Of a stretch of DNA of 45,223 nucleotides, positions 17,483 to 25,867 are shown in pieces. Origin of the DNA: Dehalococcoidia bacterium. Its GTDB lineage: Bacteria > Chloroflexota > Dehalococcoidia > Bin125. The position numbers and the translations under genes are program-made. Position 1 is the stretch's first letter. Each line of letters begins with the position of its first letter. The notes under the pieces are model-generated. The model saw nothing but the letters and a program-made list of their open reading frames with translations, searched no databases and was not told where the DNA came from. The stretch is from the NCBI GenBank assembly GCA_022825265.1, contig JAJDXE010000009.1, forward strand, positions 1-45,223, written 5' to 3'.

Positions 17483-18432
17483 CGACAACCTCAGCTCCGC
17501 CGCCCGCCGCGACGCGCGAAGCCTACGGCCCTGCACTGGTCAAGCTGGCCGACGCCGGCTACGACATCGTCGCGCTCGACGCCGACCTCTCCGCCTCGAC
17601 TGGTGGCAACAAGCTCGCCGGGTCGTACCCCGAGCGCTGGTTCACCGTCGGCGCGGCCGAGGCCAACATGATCAGCATCGCCGCAGGACTGGCGTCGACC
17701 GGCAAAACCGTGTACGCCGCCTCATTCGCCGTCTTCATGCCCGGCCACTGCTTCGACCAGATTCGCGTCCACATCGCCCAACAGCGCATGAACGTCAAGC
17801 TGATCGCCTCCCACGGCGGCATCTCAGTCGGCGAGGACGGCGCTTCCGCCCAGGCGATCGAGGACCTCGCGCTGATGACCTCACTGCCCGGCATGAACGT
17901 CGTCGTACCGTGCGATGCCGTCGAGGCTGATGCCATGATCTGCCGCGCCGCCGAAGATCAGGAACCCTGGTACATCCGCCTCGGCCGCCCGAAGCTCCCC
18001 ATTGTCTACACGGACGGCCCATCGTTCCAACTCGGCAAAGCTGATCAACTCCGGGATGGCAACGACATCACCCTGATCGCCTGCGGCCTGATGGTCGAGC
18101 CAACCCTTCGCGCCGCCGACACTCTGGCCGCCGAAGGCATTGCCGCCCGAGTGCTCAACATGGCGACCCTGAAACCGCTCGACGAAGCCACCATCATCCA
18201 GGCTGCCGACGAAACCGGCGCGATCGTCTGTGCCGAGGAGCACAACGTGATCGGCGGCCTCGGCTCGGCCGTCGCCCGAACCCTGGCCTTGCATCGACCG
18301 ACCCCAATGGAGCAGGTCGGCATCAACGACACGTTCGGCCAGTCCGGTCCCTGGACGGCGCTGCTCGAGGAGTACGGCTTGACGACAGAATCAGTCGTCA
18401 CCGCCGCGAAGCGGGCCATGGCGCGCAAGTAG
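17479..18432 (+). CDS. Transketolase, C-terminal (pyrimidine-binding) subunit
   Basis: The second half of the split transketolase, 317 residues. It holds the pyrimidine-binding domain with the catalytic Glu61 in VGAAEANMISIAAGLA, the aromatic block YAASFAVFMPGHCFDQIR, HGGISVGEDGASAQAIEDLALM, and the C-terminal regulatory domain (VLNMATLKPLDEATI, EEHNVIGGLGSAVA). The frame is open further upstream inside the first subunit gene, but the ATG at 17479 gives the family start and the ATGA overlap. Together both subunits form one complete enzyme. It converges on the HAD hydrolase gene, 33 nt away. Confidence 0.95.
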   Translation: MTTTSAPPPAATREAYGPALVKLADAGYDIVALDADLSASTGGNKLAGSYPERWFTVGAAEANMISIAAGLASTGKTVYAASFAVFMPGHCFDQIRVHIAQQRMNVKLIASHGGISVGEDGASAQAIEDLALMTSLPGMNVVVPCDAVEADAMICRAAEDQEPWYIRLGRPKLPIVYTDGPSFQLGKADQLRDGNDITLIACGLMVEPTLRAADTLAAEGIAARVLNMATLKPLDEATIIQAADETGAIVCAEEHNVIGGLGSAVARTLALHRPTPMEQVGINDTFGQSGPWTALLEEYGLTTESVVTAAKRAMARK

Positions 18433-18465
18433 CGCCCGGAAGCAACGCTCGGCCGGCAGATACCT

Positions 18466-19194
18466 TCAGCCGTCTCTCAACCACTCGGCGACCTCGGCGA
18501 GATCCTCACACCAGACCACATCGCCGTTCAGCTTCGCCGGCCTGGGACGATCATCCTCCTCGACCAGCACGGCTCGCATCCCAGCCGCGAGCGCGCCGTC
18601 GACGTCGGAGATGATCGAGTTGCCGATATGGACACAGTCGGCCGTCTCCACCCCAAGGTCCTGCGCCGCGTGCTCGAAGATGCCCGGCTCCGGCTTCCAG
18701 ACCCCGACCTCACCCGAGATATACACCCCGTCGAACTGACCTTCGAGGCCGGCTCCACGAATTTTCTGCCGCTGCATCGGGCCGTTGTGAAAGTTGGTAA
18801 TCAGGCCGACCGGTCCATGCCCTCTCGCCGCCGAGAGCGCCTCTGGCCATCCCTCGATCGGAGCTGCGCGATCGCTCCGCTCATTCCGGTAGACGCCGAC
18901 CAGTTCCTTGAACTCATCGTCATTGACTCGCACGCCAGCAACGCCGAGCGACCGAGTCAGCCACTCCTCCGAGTGCAACCAGGTCGGCCATTGCCAGTCA
19001 TTGTCCTCAAGGATGCCGCTGATCACGATCTCGATCGTGTCGGCGAACGCGGTGGCGGGCTTCTGCCAGAGACCCAGTTCGAGCATTCGAGTGCCGACCG
19101 CCGTGCGAGCCTCCCGTACCCCGGTGCGCTCGCTCACCAGCGTGCCGTCCAGGTCAAAGAAGACGGCGGCGAACCGCCCATTGAAACCGCTCAC
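18466..19194 (-). CDS. HAD superfamily hydrolase
   Basis: A 242-residue HAD-fold phosphatase, subfamily IA by its alpha-helical cap (about residues 20-105). Motif I is FFDLDGTLVSE, with the nucleophile Asp14 and Asp16. Motif II is GLITNFHNG, motif III the Lys in VWKPEPGIF, and motif IV is HIGNSIISDVDGA, where the first acidic residue of the usual GD is Asn. The substrate cannot be read from the sequence; known relatives act on sugar phosphates and nucleotides. It overlaps the preceding acidic gene by 4 nt and is the last gene of a minus-strand run. Confidence 0.85.
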   Translation of the reverse strand: MSGFNGRFAAVFFDLDGTLVSERTGVREARTAVGTRMLELGLWQKPATAFADTIEIVISGILEDNDWQWPTWLHSEEWLTRSLGVAGVRVNDDEFKELVGVYRNERSDRAAPIEGWPEALSAARGHGPVGLITNFHNGPMQRQKIRGAGLEGQFDGVYISGEVGVWKPEPGIFEHAAQDLGVETADCVHIGNSIISDVDGALAAGMRAVLVEEDDRPRPAKLNGDVVWCEDLAEVAEWLRDG

Positions 19195-19625
19195 TCCGCA
19201 TCCTCGTCTGCGTAGTCCTCGTCCAGGTCTTCCTCGAGCTCATCCTGGTAAATCTCGAGCGGCCAGATCGGCCAGTCCAGGAACTGCTCCGGCGGATCCT
19301 CGGTCGCGCCTTCGGGGTGCTCGACATCCGGTTCGTGATCGGGCACGTAGGTCTGCATCGGGTTCGCCTTGAACTCGATCCCGTCCTCGTGTGTCACGAT
19401 GTTGGCCAGCGAGTAGCCGATCCAGGCCAGACAGCGACACTCCAGGCGGAATGAAACCGCGAAGCGACGGCGCATCAGCGCCTCCTCGCGGATGAAGTCG
19501 TGAAACTCCTCGATTTCCTCCGGCGGCAGCATCACGTCGACGTGACCGTCGAACAGCATCTGCAGCGCGTCAGCCGCTTCCTCCTCTGTCGGTTGTTCCC
19601 CCACCGCGACGTCCTCATCAGTCAT
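19191..19625 (-). CDS. Acidic protein of unknown function
   Basis: A 144-residue protein with no recognisable family. It is strongly acidic at both ends; the last 20 residues are almost all Asp and Glu. The middle (residues 30-85) has a mixed alpha/beta pattern with MLPPEEIEEFHDFIREEA and a Cys pair in LECRCLAWIGYSL. No signal peptide or transmembrane helix is seen. It overlaps the upstream 96-residue gene by 8 nt and the HAD gene by 4 nt, so it sits in a tightly coupled operon. Overlaps at both ends support it as a real gene. Confidence 0.65.
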   Translation of the reverse strand: MTDEDVAVGEQPTEEEAADALQMLFDGHVDVMLPPEEIEEFHDFIREEALMRRRFAVSFRLECRCLAWIGYSLANIVTHEDGIEFKANPMQTYVPDHEPDVEHPEGATEDPPEQFLDWPIWPLEIYQDELEEDLDEDYADEDAE

Positions 19626-19908
19626 CGGCCCCTCCGTCTTCCTGTGAATAGACCCCGACTTCCTGGCCGCGCCAGACCGTCACGATCAGGTCATCGCGCA
19701 ATGGATCGGCGGTCAGCGCCCAGCGGTCGTCCACCTCGGCGATCACGTCCTGGATATCCTCCTCCGCCCACGACTCCGGCACGCATAGCGTGGCATAGAC
19801 CAGCGGCGAGGCATAGTGCAGGTCGACCCGCGCACGCGAGCCGGCTTCATTTTCCACGACGTAGCACTCGGACTGGGCTGTGCGGCTTTCGCGCTCGTAG
19901 TGAAACAT
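19618..19908 (-). CDS. Small protein of unknown function
   Basis: A 96-residue protein I do not recognise. It is a compact mixed beta/alpha sequence (RARVDLHYASPLVYATLCVPESW, then DDLIVTVWRGQEVGVYS) with an acidic C-terminal tail, and no signal or membrane segment. It lies 34 nt after the DUF3500 gene and overlaps the following acidic gene by 8 nt, so the two small genes are probably translated together. The pair might act with each other, but nothing in the sequence names a function. Confidence 0.65.
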   Translation of the reverse strand: MFHYERESRTAQSECYVVENEAGSRARVDLHYASPLVYATLCVPESWAEEDIQDVIAEVDDRWALTADPLRDDLIVTVWRGQEVGVYSQEDGGADD

Positions 19909-19942
19909 CGTCTCTCCGCCTCCCCGCGTCTTCAGGTCGCCA

Positions 19943-20932
19943 CTAGAGGACGTGATAGAGGATCAGGTGGTCGCCGAGGACATCGTTGGCGAAATCGTTC
20001 TCGACATCGCGCCAGACGGAGTGGATGTGATTGGCCCCGTTCTGGCGATTGTCGAACTCGACCAGGAAGTTGCCGCCGTGGATCCGATAGTAATGCGGCT
20101 CCCCGCTCTGAGCCGATCCTGCCCAGGCGAAGTGCATTCCTTCGCGCCCGGCCGCGGCAATCCGGGCGTGGCGGTCGTCGGCCAGGTCGGCCGGTGCCTG
20201 ATCAACGTAGAGGTCGACCAGCCGGTCGAGGACCGCTCGCTGGTCGTCGTCCATTTCCGACGCCGCCAGCCCCTCATAGGCCGGCATCACCGCGCGCGAC
20301 GCATTGAACGTCAGGATGTCCCAGGGCGCCTCCGGATAGATCACCGCCCGTTCGGCCTGGTCCGCGTCAAGCGACCGCATCAAAGCAAAGGCCAGGTCCT
20401 CGCGTTGATCAAGAATCCGCAGACCTGCCTGGGGGCCGTTCCGCACCTCAGCCGGATTGGTGCCGAAAAAAAACGGGGTCAGCGAGAGCAGTCCATCGCC
20501 CCAGAGTGAGAAGTTGAGCGAGATGTGGTGTCCCTCCACGCGCCAGCCCCAGGGCGAATCCTCATTCGAGGGATCGCCGAAAATCGTCCAGTAGTAGAGC
20601 TCTGGGTCGCGCTTGAAGGTCTTCCGCCCTTCGCCGACTTCGATCTCGCCGAGGATCACCTCAAGGTCGATGATCCCCATGGCCTGCTCATACGCCCGAG
20701 CGCTCAAGCCCGCCTTCATCAGGTCCATCGCCAGTCGCCGCTGCGCATCGGTCATGTCGCGCAGCGGCAGACCATGACGATTGGTCGGCGGGTAGTACCA
20801 GAAGATGCGCTCGCCATCCATGAAGTCGTAGATCGCCGTCGCACGCTGCTCGGCGTCCAGACTGTTGGCGAAGTCGGTCGCCACTGAGCGCATCGCAGCC
20901 CCGGCAAGCGTCGGAGTAGGTCTCTCGGGCAT
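19943..20932 (-). CDS. DUF3500 family protein
   Basis: A 329-residue protein of DUF3500, a family of unknown function in bacteria and fungi. The hallmark region is clear: YYWTIFGDPSNEDSPWGWR, then EGHHISLNFSLWGDG with His135 and His136, and FFFGTNPAEVRNGPQAGLRI. The C-terminal part has a second His-rich block, YYRIHGGNFLVEFDN followed by ANHIHSVWRD. These conserved His residues suggest a metal site, but no activity is established. No signal peptide is visible, although some relatives have one. It lies 25 nt after proA on the same strand. The eight-T run encoding FFF keeps the frame and appears intact. Confidence 0.88.
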   Translation of the reverse strand: MPERPTPTLAGAAMRSVATDFANSLDAEQRATAIYDFMDGERIFWYYPPTNRHGLPLRDMTDAQRRLAMDLMKAGLSARAYEQAMGIIDLEVILGEIEVGEGRKTFKRDPELYYWTIFGDPSNEDSPWGWRVEGHHISLNFSLWGDGLLSLTPFFFGTNPAEVRNGPQAGLRILDQREDLAFALMRSLDADQAERAVIYPEAPWDILTFNASRAVMPAYEGLAASEMDDDQRAVLDRLVDLYVDQAPADLADDRHARIAAAGREGMHFAWAGSAQSGEPHYYRIHGGNFLVEFDNRQNGANHIHSVWRDVENDFANDVLGDHLILYHVL

Positions 20933-20956
20933 GGTTCGTTCTCTCTCAACCGCGGC

Positions 20957-22252
20957 TCAGACGGGACGAATGTGCCCGTCGCCGCGAATCACCCACTTGT
21001 AGGAGGTCAGCTCGCGCAAACCCATCGGCCCGCGAGCGTGCAGCTTGCCGGTCGAAATCCCGACCTCTGCACCGAGTCCAAACTGGCCTCCGTCAGTGAA
21101 CTGGGTCGAAGCGTTCACATAGACGGCCGCCGCATCGACCTCGCGCAGGAAGCGTTGCCCAAGGGCCTCGTCCGCCGTGATCACCGCTTCGGAGTGACCG
21201 CTGCCGTGCTCGGCGATATGGGCCAGCGCAGCGTCGGCATCGTCGACCACGCCGACCGCAGCGGTCAGCGAGAGAAACTCGGTGTCGAAGTCGTCGGCGC
21301 CGGCCGGATGCACGTTGGCCGATGTCTGCGCAAGCAACTCGCGAGCCCGATCGTCCGCCCGAAGCTCAACCGGGGTCGGACCATCGCCGGCCCAGCGGCG
21401 TCCCAGCTCAGACAGGAACTGCGGGGCGACCGCTTCATGGACCAGCATCACGTCGAGCGCGTTGCAGATGCTGACCCGGCGGCGCTTGGCGTTGTCGACC
21501 ACTGCCAATGCCATGTCGAGGTCGGCTGCGGCATCGATGTAGGTGTGGCAGATGCCGACGCCGCCGGCGACGACCGCCATTGAGGCCTCGCGCCGGACGC
21601 GGTTGATCAGCGCCTGCCCGCCTCGAGGCACCATCAGATCGATCAGGTCGTTCAAGGCCAGCAGTTCACCGACCAACGCCCGGTCGGTGCTGCGGACCAA
21701 CTGGACGGCATCTGCCGGCAGATCATTCTCTGCAAGCGCGTCGCGCAGGACATCCGCCAGGATCCGATTGGACCGCAGCGCCTCTCGGCCCCCGCGCAAG
21801 ACTGACGCATTGCCCGACTTCAGGCAGATCGCGCCGATGTCAATCGTCACATTGGGCCGGGACTCGTAGACCGACGCAATCACGCCCAGCGGCACGCGGA
21901 CGCGCTCGATCTCCAGACCCGAATCCGTGGTTGTGGAGTCGATCGTCTCTCCGACGGGATCGTCTAGCAGGGCGAGGTCCTCAAGCGAGACGGCGAGCGC
22001 CTCGACCCGCTCCGGGGTCAGCTTGAGGCGGTCGATCATTGCCTCGCTCAGGTGTCCGCTGGCTTCGGAGACGTCCTCCGCGTTGGCCGCGACGATCTGA
22101 TCGCGGCGGTCCCGCAGCAAGTTCGCTGCAGCGTGGAGGACGGCGTTCTTCTGCTCGGTCGAGGCCCAGCCCAAGGACGGCGACGCGGCTTTGGCCGCAT
22201 CGACCTGCTGTCTCAACTCGGTTGACGCATCCACCGCGCGGGTTGTCGTCAT
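20957..22252 (-). CDS. proA: Gamma-glutamyl phosphate reductase ProA
   Basis: ProA reduces gamma-glutamyl phosphate to glutamate-5-semialdehyde with NADPH, the second step of proline synthesis. The 431-residue length is typical. Visible family features are VRVPLGVIASVYESRPNV, LKSGNASVLRGGREA, VPRGGQALI and the catalytic cysteine Cys263 in SICNALDVMLVH, where most family members read PGVCNA. The C-terminal FTDGGQFGLGAEVGIST is also diagnostic. proB (glutamate 5-kinase) is not in this window. The gene sits in a minus-strand run between an unknown gene and DUF3500. Confidence 0.96.
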   Translation of the reverse strand: MTTTRAVDASTELRQQVDAAKAASPSLGWASTEQKNAVLHAAANLLRDRRDQIVAANAEDVSEASGHLSEAMIDRLKLTPERVEALAVSLEDLALLDDPVGETIDSTTTDSGLEIERVRVPLGVIASVYESRPNVTIDIGAICLKSGNASVLRGGREALRSNRILADVLRDALAENDLPADAVQLVRSTDRALVGELLALNDLIDLMVPRGGQALINRVRREASMAVVAGGVGICHTYIDAAADLDMALAVVDNAKRRRVSICNALDVMLVHEAVAPQFLSELGRRWAGDGPTPVELRADDRARELLAQTSANVHPAGADDFDTEFLSLTAAVGVVDDADAALAHIAEHGSGHSEAVITADEALGQRFLREVDAAAVYVNASTQFTDGGQFGLGAEVGISTGKLHARGPMGLRELTSYKWVIRGDGHIRPV

Positions 22253-22311
22253 CGTGCTCTTCCCAATCCCTGGTTCGGTCGCTCGTCACTGATCGTAATC
22301 GTCGGCGGCGC

Positions 22312-22647
22312 TCATCGCCGCCGCCGGCGGGCGGGCGGTTTGGGCGGATCGCCGCTGCCGATAAAGCTGTATTCATCCGAGGTGACGCCGAGGCGTTCCT
22401 CGAATCCGTCGACGATCTCGATCCGCGCGCCGTCGCCGTCTTCACCGTGCGGGCGCAGGCGATACGCCCCACCGAGCGAGTGCTCGGGGTTGGAGAGGGA
22501 AGAGATCTTGCCGCGCCAGGAGCGCTCGCGGACGTCGCCGGAGCGGGTGGTCTCGATGTCGACGATGGCGAAGCACTCGGTCAGGATCGAGCCGCGCGTG
22601 GTCAACACCTCGGCCTTGAACTGCTGGCGGCGGCGCATCGTCGTCAT
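22312..22647 (-). CDS. Protein of unknown function
   Basis: A 111-residue basic protein without a recognisable domain. It starts MTTMRRRQQFKAEVLTT, has a likely small beta-rich core (residues 10-80, with RERSWRGKISSLSNPE and GAYRLRPHGEDGDGARIEI), and ends in a Pro/Arg tail. TTGGAG lies 8 nt before the ATG. It is 28 nt after the MFS gene and 59 nt before proA on the same strand. The beta pattern followed by a basic tail could suit nucleic-acid binding, but I would not assign that. Confidence 0.6.
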   Translation of the reverse strand: MTTMRRRQQFKAEVLTTRGSILTECFAIVDIETTRSGDVRERSWRGKISSLSNPEHSLGGAYRLRPHGEDGDGARIEIVDGFEERLGVTSDEYSFIGSGDPPKPPARRRRR

Positions 22648-22675
22648 GGAAACGCTCCAATAGATCGCAGCCTAG

Positions 22676-23980
22676 TCAACGCGCGCGCTGCGGTGCGAAC
22701 GCCGCCGCGACCTTCGGATCCGAGCCCTGCAATCGCTTAATCACCACCGGCCAGAACAGGATCACCAGCAGCATCAACCCGATCGCCTCGATCACGACCG
22801 AGATCACCCCGCCCTGGATCCCAAACCACTCGAACATGAAGAAGACCTGCAACCCAGTCACGGGACCCATCCCGATCACCATCGAGAGAACGCCCATCAC
22901 CCGGCCCCGCATCTCCGCCGGCGTCCTCGTCACCAGGAGCGCCGTCTGCATGATCGCGAAGGCGGAGAACCCGAACCCCATGCAGAAGGAAATCAGCATC
23001 GATAGCGGATACCAGGGCGACAGCACCATCCCCGTCACGCAGAGAATGAACCAGGCCGTCCCCGCGTAGTAGATCCGGCCCGACTGACCCCAGCTGCTCC
23101 ACCCCGCGATCACCAGCGCGCTGAAGAACGATCCCGCCCCGACCAGCGCCTCAAGCGCGCCGATCCGCAGCTTGTCGACGCCCAATAGCTCCTGGCCGAT
23201 ATCGGGGAGCGCGGCGTTGTAGGCCGGGAACAACAGGTTGAACGCCAGCGTGACTCCAAGTGTCCCGAGCAGCAGCTCGCTCCGTCGGATGTAGCTAAAC
23301 CCCTCGCGGATATCCCGCCAGGTCTCCCGAGCCACCTCAGCAAACCCGCTCGCGTCGTCGCCGCTGCGCAGCGGCCTCCGATAGCTCAACGTCGACGCAA
23401 TCGCCGCCGAAACAATGAACGCGCACGCGGTGAACAGGTAGGCCCACTCTGCCCCCAGCTCCTGCAACAGACCCGCCCCAATCAGCGGTCCCGGAATCCG
23501 CACGATCGAGTCCGTCGACCAGTCCAGTCCCACCGCTCGCCCGACCTGGTGCGGAGGAACCACGTCCGCGATCATTGCTCGGCGAGTTGGAAACTCCACC
23601 GACCAAACCGTCCCCGCCACGAACACAAACCCCAGCAGCAGCCAGAAGTCGATCCCCTCGACCATCACGTACGCCGTCAGGGCGAAATACATCACCGACA
23701 GGATCAGCAGGGATGAGATCCAGATCTTCTTGCGATTGAACCGATCGGCCAACGCCCCAACGAACATCCCGAACAGCAGACGCGGCGCCATCCGCACCAG
23801 GAACGCCAGCGCGACGAATCCGGCGGCCTCGGCCAGGTCGCGCGCAAACAGCGTGAGCACGAGCATGTCCAACCAGCGCACCATGCCCGTGACGCCGCCA
23901 GCCGCCCAGACCCGACGAAAGTCGGGATTGGCAATCAGTCCTCGTGCGCCCTGCCGAGTTGAACCGACCCTCAGGCTCAC
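22676..23980 (-). CDS. MFS transporter
   Basis: A 434-residue integral membrane protein with about 10-12 hydrophobic helices, of the major facilitator superfamily, likely the enterobactin-exporter-like (MFS_3) group. The loop between helices 2 and 3 reads GALADRFNRKKIW, the MFS motif A equivalent, and a cytoplasmic central loop follows helix 6 (RPLRSGDDASGFAEVARET). FPTRRAMIADVVPPHQVGRAVG is the conserved block of this group. The substrate is unknown. The GTG start overlaps the PPOX gene stop by 4 nt, so the two are coupled and may act on related small molecules. Confidence 0.9.
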   Translation of the reverse strand: MSLRVGSTRQGARGLIANPDFRRVWAAGGVTGMVRWLDMLVLTLFARDLAEAAGFVALAFLVRMAPRLLFGMFVGALADRFNRKKIWISSLLILSVMYFALTAYVMVEGIDFWLLLGFVFVAGTVWSVEFPTRRAMIADVVPPHQVGRAVGLDWSTDSIVRIPGPLIGAGLLQELGAEWAYLFTACAFIVSAAIASTLSYRRPLRSGDDASGFAEVARETWRDIREGFSYIRRSELLLGTLGVTLAFNLLFPAYNAALPDIGQELLGVDKLRIGALEALVGAGSFFSALVIAGWSSWGQSGRIYYAGTAWFILCVTGMVLSPWYPLSMLISFCMGFGFSAFAIMQTALLVTRTPAEMRGRVMGVLSMVIGMGPVTGLQVFFMFEWFGIQGGVISVVIEAIGLMLLVILFWPVVIKRLQGSDPKVAAAFAPQRAR

Positions 23981-24519
23981 CTCACCGCCTGGGCCCCCTG
24001 AGCCGCCTGGTGCTCACGATCGCTGCGCTTGCCGCGGTAGACCGTCAGGTCAATCGCCCGCCAGACCTCAGGCGTCACCTTGAACAACATCCGAGGCTCA
24101 GTCTGCATGTTTGCGAAGAACGCATCCACAGCGGCATCGTTCGCCGGGTCGCCCAGGCCGACATACTTCTCCGCCAGCTTGCGCGAGACCGGCCAGATAT
24201 CAAACTCAGGCAACATGAACGCCTCAGCCGTGCCGTCAATCTCGACATGCTGCGACGGCGGACCGGAGGTCTCGATGCAGAACGACATCCTCGGATCATT
24301 CATCAACTGCTTGCACCACACCCGACCCAGCGTGCCGGTCAGCCAGAGCTGCCCTGTTGGCGGATTGCGCGAGGGATGTGCGTCATCCGCGATCTCGCCC
24401 TCCCACAGGAACCACAGCGGCACCGTGTACGGTCGTCCATCCTGCCGCAACGTCGCGAGCACGCCCATGTGAGGCTGCTCCATGAACTCGCGCCACGCAT
24501 CCCCACGCATTCTCGGCAT
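23977..24519 (-). CDS. Pyridoxamine 5'-phosphate oxidase-fold protein
   Basis: About 180 residues with the split-barrel flavin-binding fold (PPOX class). The typical beginning is MEQPHMGVLATLRQDGRPYTVPLWFLWEG, broken here by a DDAHPSRNPP insertion, then LWLTGTLGRVWCKQLMNDPRMSFCIE and VEIDGTAEAF. Relatives use FMN, F420 or heme, and the cofactor cannot be told from this sequence. I set the start at ATG 24519, which has AGGAG 7 nt upstream. The frame is open to 24600, but that extension reads through a hairpin repeat (PSPQPSPSGRG) and is not real coding sequence. It overlaps the MFS gene by 4 nt. Confidence 0.85.
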   Translation of the reverse strand: MPRMRGDAWREFMEQPHMGVLATLRQDGRPYTVPLWFLWEGEIADDAHPSRNPPTGQLWLTGTLGRVWCKQLMNDPRMSFCIETSGPPSQHVEIDGTAEAFMLPEFDIWPVSRKLAEKYVGLGDPANDAAVDAFFANMQTEPRMLFKVTPEVWRAIDLTVYRGKRSDREHQAAQGAQAVR

Positions 24520-24537
24520 CTCAAGCTCCTTCCGGTT

Positions 24538-24572
24538 CCCTCTCCCCGAGGGAGAGGGTTGGGGTGAGGGCC
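24538..24572. repeat. Intergenic hairpin repeat (CCCTCTCCC..GGGAGAGGG)
   Basis: A perfect inverted repeat with 9-nt arms and a CGA loop (24538-24558), followed by TTGGGGTGAGGGCC. This is a widely dispersed element in bacterial genomes; when translated by mistake it gives PSPQPSPSGRG-type peptides. It sits just upstream of the PPOX ribosome site and may also act as a terminator for the gene before it. Confidence 0.75.
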
Positions 24573-24627
24573 CTGCGACGGTCAGCACGAGCGCCGTCAT
24601 TAGAGCCCGATCGACGAAGCTCGTCGC

Positions 24628-24792
24628 TCAGTTCATTCCAGAGTTTGGCCCCCTGAAGAACTCGCCGACCTCTTTCCAGGGATCCGGTCGTTCTCGCTTG
24701 GGAGGGGTCGGTCCGTCCAGGTTCATCCGCATCGCTTCTGCATCTGAGACAGGCTTGAACGCTAGAACGAGTTGTTTGAGGAACCGCCACAT
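24628..24792 (-). CDS. 54-residue protein of unknown function
   Basis: A short gene of 54 codons. It begins MWRFLKQLVLAFKP at ATG 24792, which has GGAGG 5 nt upstream, and ends at TGA 24628-24630. The N-terminal 13 residues form an amphipathic or membrane-touching helix; the rest is polar and Pro/Arg-rich (PTPPKRERPDPWKEVGEFF). It lies 20 nt after the BKACE gene on the same strand, so the two are probably co-transcribed. The good ribosome site and operon position support it. I recognise no family. Confidence 0.55.
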   Translation of the reverse strand: MWRFLKQLVLAFKPVSDAEAMRMNLDGPTPPKRERPDPWKEVGEFFRGPNSGMN

Positions 24793-24812
24793 GATCGCCT
24801 CCGCTACTCAGA

Positions 24813-25730
24813 CTAGGCCGTCTGGGACGGCAAACCCAGCAGCTCACGCGCATCCGACGCCGACGCCACCGGCCGGCCGACCTCATCGCACAGGCTGACC
24901 GCCTCTTCCAGCAGCTCGGTGTTGGTCGGTGTGCGCTCACCCTGGTAGAAGTCCTCCAGCCCAACTCGCAGGTGTCCGCCCTGCTCCAGCGCCAGCCGCG
25001 CAAACCCCGAACCGACGCTGTCGCCGCCCAACACAGCGACCGACCACTCCAGCCCGGTCCCTTCCAGCATCGACAGATACGCATCCAGGCACGGCTCGGT
25101 CGGGAACATGCCGAAGCCCAGCGGCCCACGCTCCATCCCGCCGAAGTAGAGCTTGACCAGCGATCCCTGCGGCACCAACCCTTGCGCGTGATAGGCCAGC
25201 ACGACCCGCAGGAAGCCCGGCTCAAAGATGGAGATCGACGCCCCACGCCCCATCCGCTGGCAGGTCTCGAACATGTACCGGGCGTCGCGATAGGTGTTGA
25301 TGTACACGTTGTCAGTCGGCGCCGGCAGCCCATGTTCGTCGGCTGGTCCCAGTCCGACGCAACCCGGATCGATCAACCCCTGACCAAGCACACCGGCCTC
25401 GTTCAGCGCCGGCAGATGCGAGTAGCGCACTTCGATCTCAGAATCGTGCCCACCCGAACCCATCGTCGGATACAAAATCGTGTCCGGCCGCTGAGACAAC
25501 ACCTCGCGCCAGGCGTCGATGTACGGCTGAGGGTTGTGCCAGCCCGCCGTGGTCCGGCCGCCCGGCACGATCACCTGGTCGTCGTTGTGGTTATGCACAA
25601 TCGCCGCCCCGGCGTCCACCGCCCGAACCGCGTCCACTGCGATCTCCTCCACGGATCGAGGAGAGTTCGGATTTCGAGACTTGGGCGTCCCCCCATTGAT
25701 CGCAGCTTCGATCACCACCGGCTTGGACAT
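24813..25730 (-). CDS. BKACE-family beta-keto acid cleavage enzyme (Kce-like)
   Basis: A 305-residue TIM-barrel zinc enzyme of the BKACE family. Its founding member, Kce, cleaves 3-keto-5-aminohexanoate with acetyl-CoA, giving acetoacetate and 3-aminobutyryl-CoA in lysine fermentation. Relatives act on many beta-keto acids. The zinc ligands in VHNHNDDQ (His46 and His48), YPTMGSGG, FEPGFL and the C-terminal VGLEDFYQGERTPTNTELLEEAV are visible. Other lysine-fermentation genes are absent here, so the true substrate is probably a different beta-keto acid. It is divergent from the first LLM monooxygenase gene, with 137 nt between. Confidence 0.88.
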   Translation of the reverse strand: MSKPVVIEAAINGGTPKSRNPNSPRSVEEIAVDAVRAVDAGAAIVHNHNDDQVIVPGGRTTAGWHNPQPYIDAWREVLSQRPDTILYPTMGSGGHDSEIEVRYSHLPALNEAGVLGQGLIDPGCVGLGPADEHGLPAPTDNVYINTYRDARYMFETCQRMGRGASISIFEPGFLRVVLAYHAQGLVPQGSLVKLYFGGMERGPLGFGMFPTEPCLDAYLSMLEGTGLEWSVAVLGGDSVGSGFARLALEQGGHLRVGLEDFYQGERTPTNTELLEEAVSLCDEVGRPVASASDARELLGLPSQTA

Positions 25731-25815
25731 GACACAGCCTCCATCCCGGCACGCAGTCTAGGGATCTGCGCCTCGGAGCTCCCCGGTGGAGGAGGTTTTG
25801 ACCTTGCTTCCTGTA

Positions 25816-25835
25816 GAAATCTCAATCGGGATTTC
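25816..25835. promoter_or_regulatory. Inverted repeat in the divergent BKACE/LLM promoter region
   Basis: GAAATC, 8 nt, GATTTC form a dyad that could be an operator for a dimeric regulator. It is centred about 42 nt before the LLM gene start and just upstream of a GATACT that could serve as a -10. No regulator gene lies nearby. Confidence 0.35.
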
Positions 25836-25867
25836 CGATACTGCCCGCAAGTGCAAAGGACACCGCC

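Noticed and set aside
20463..20470. Eight-base homopolymer in the DUF3500 gene as a frameshift
   Set aside because: The frame stays open and the FFFGTNPA motif matches the family on both sides, so there is no break.
24520..24600. N-terminal extension of the PPOX-fold protein
   Set aside because: It translates a hairpin repeat (PSPQPSPSGRG) and the strong ribosome site is before ATG 24519.
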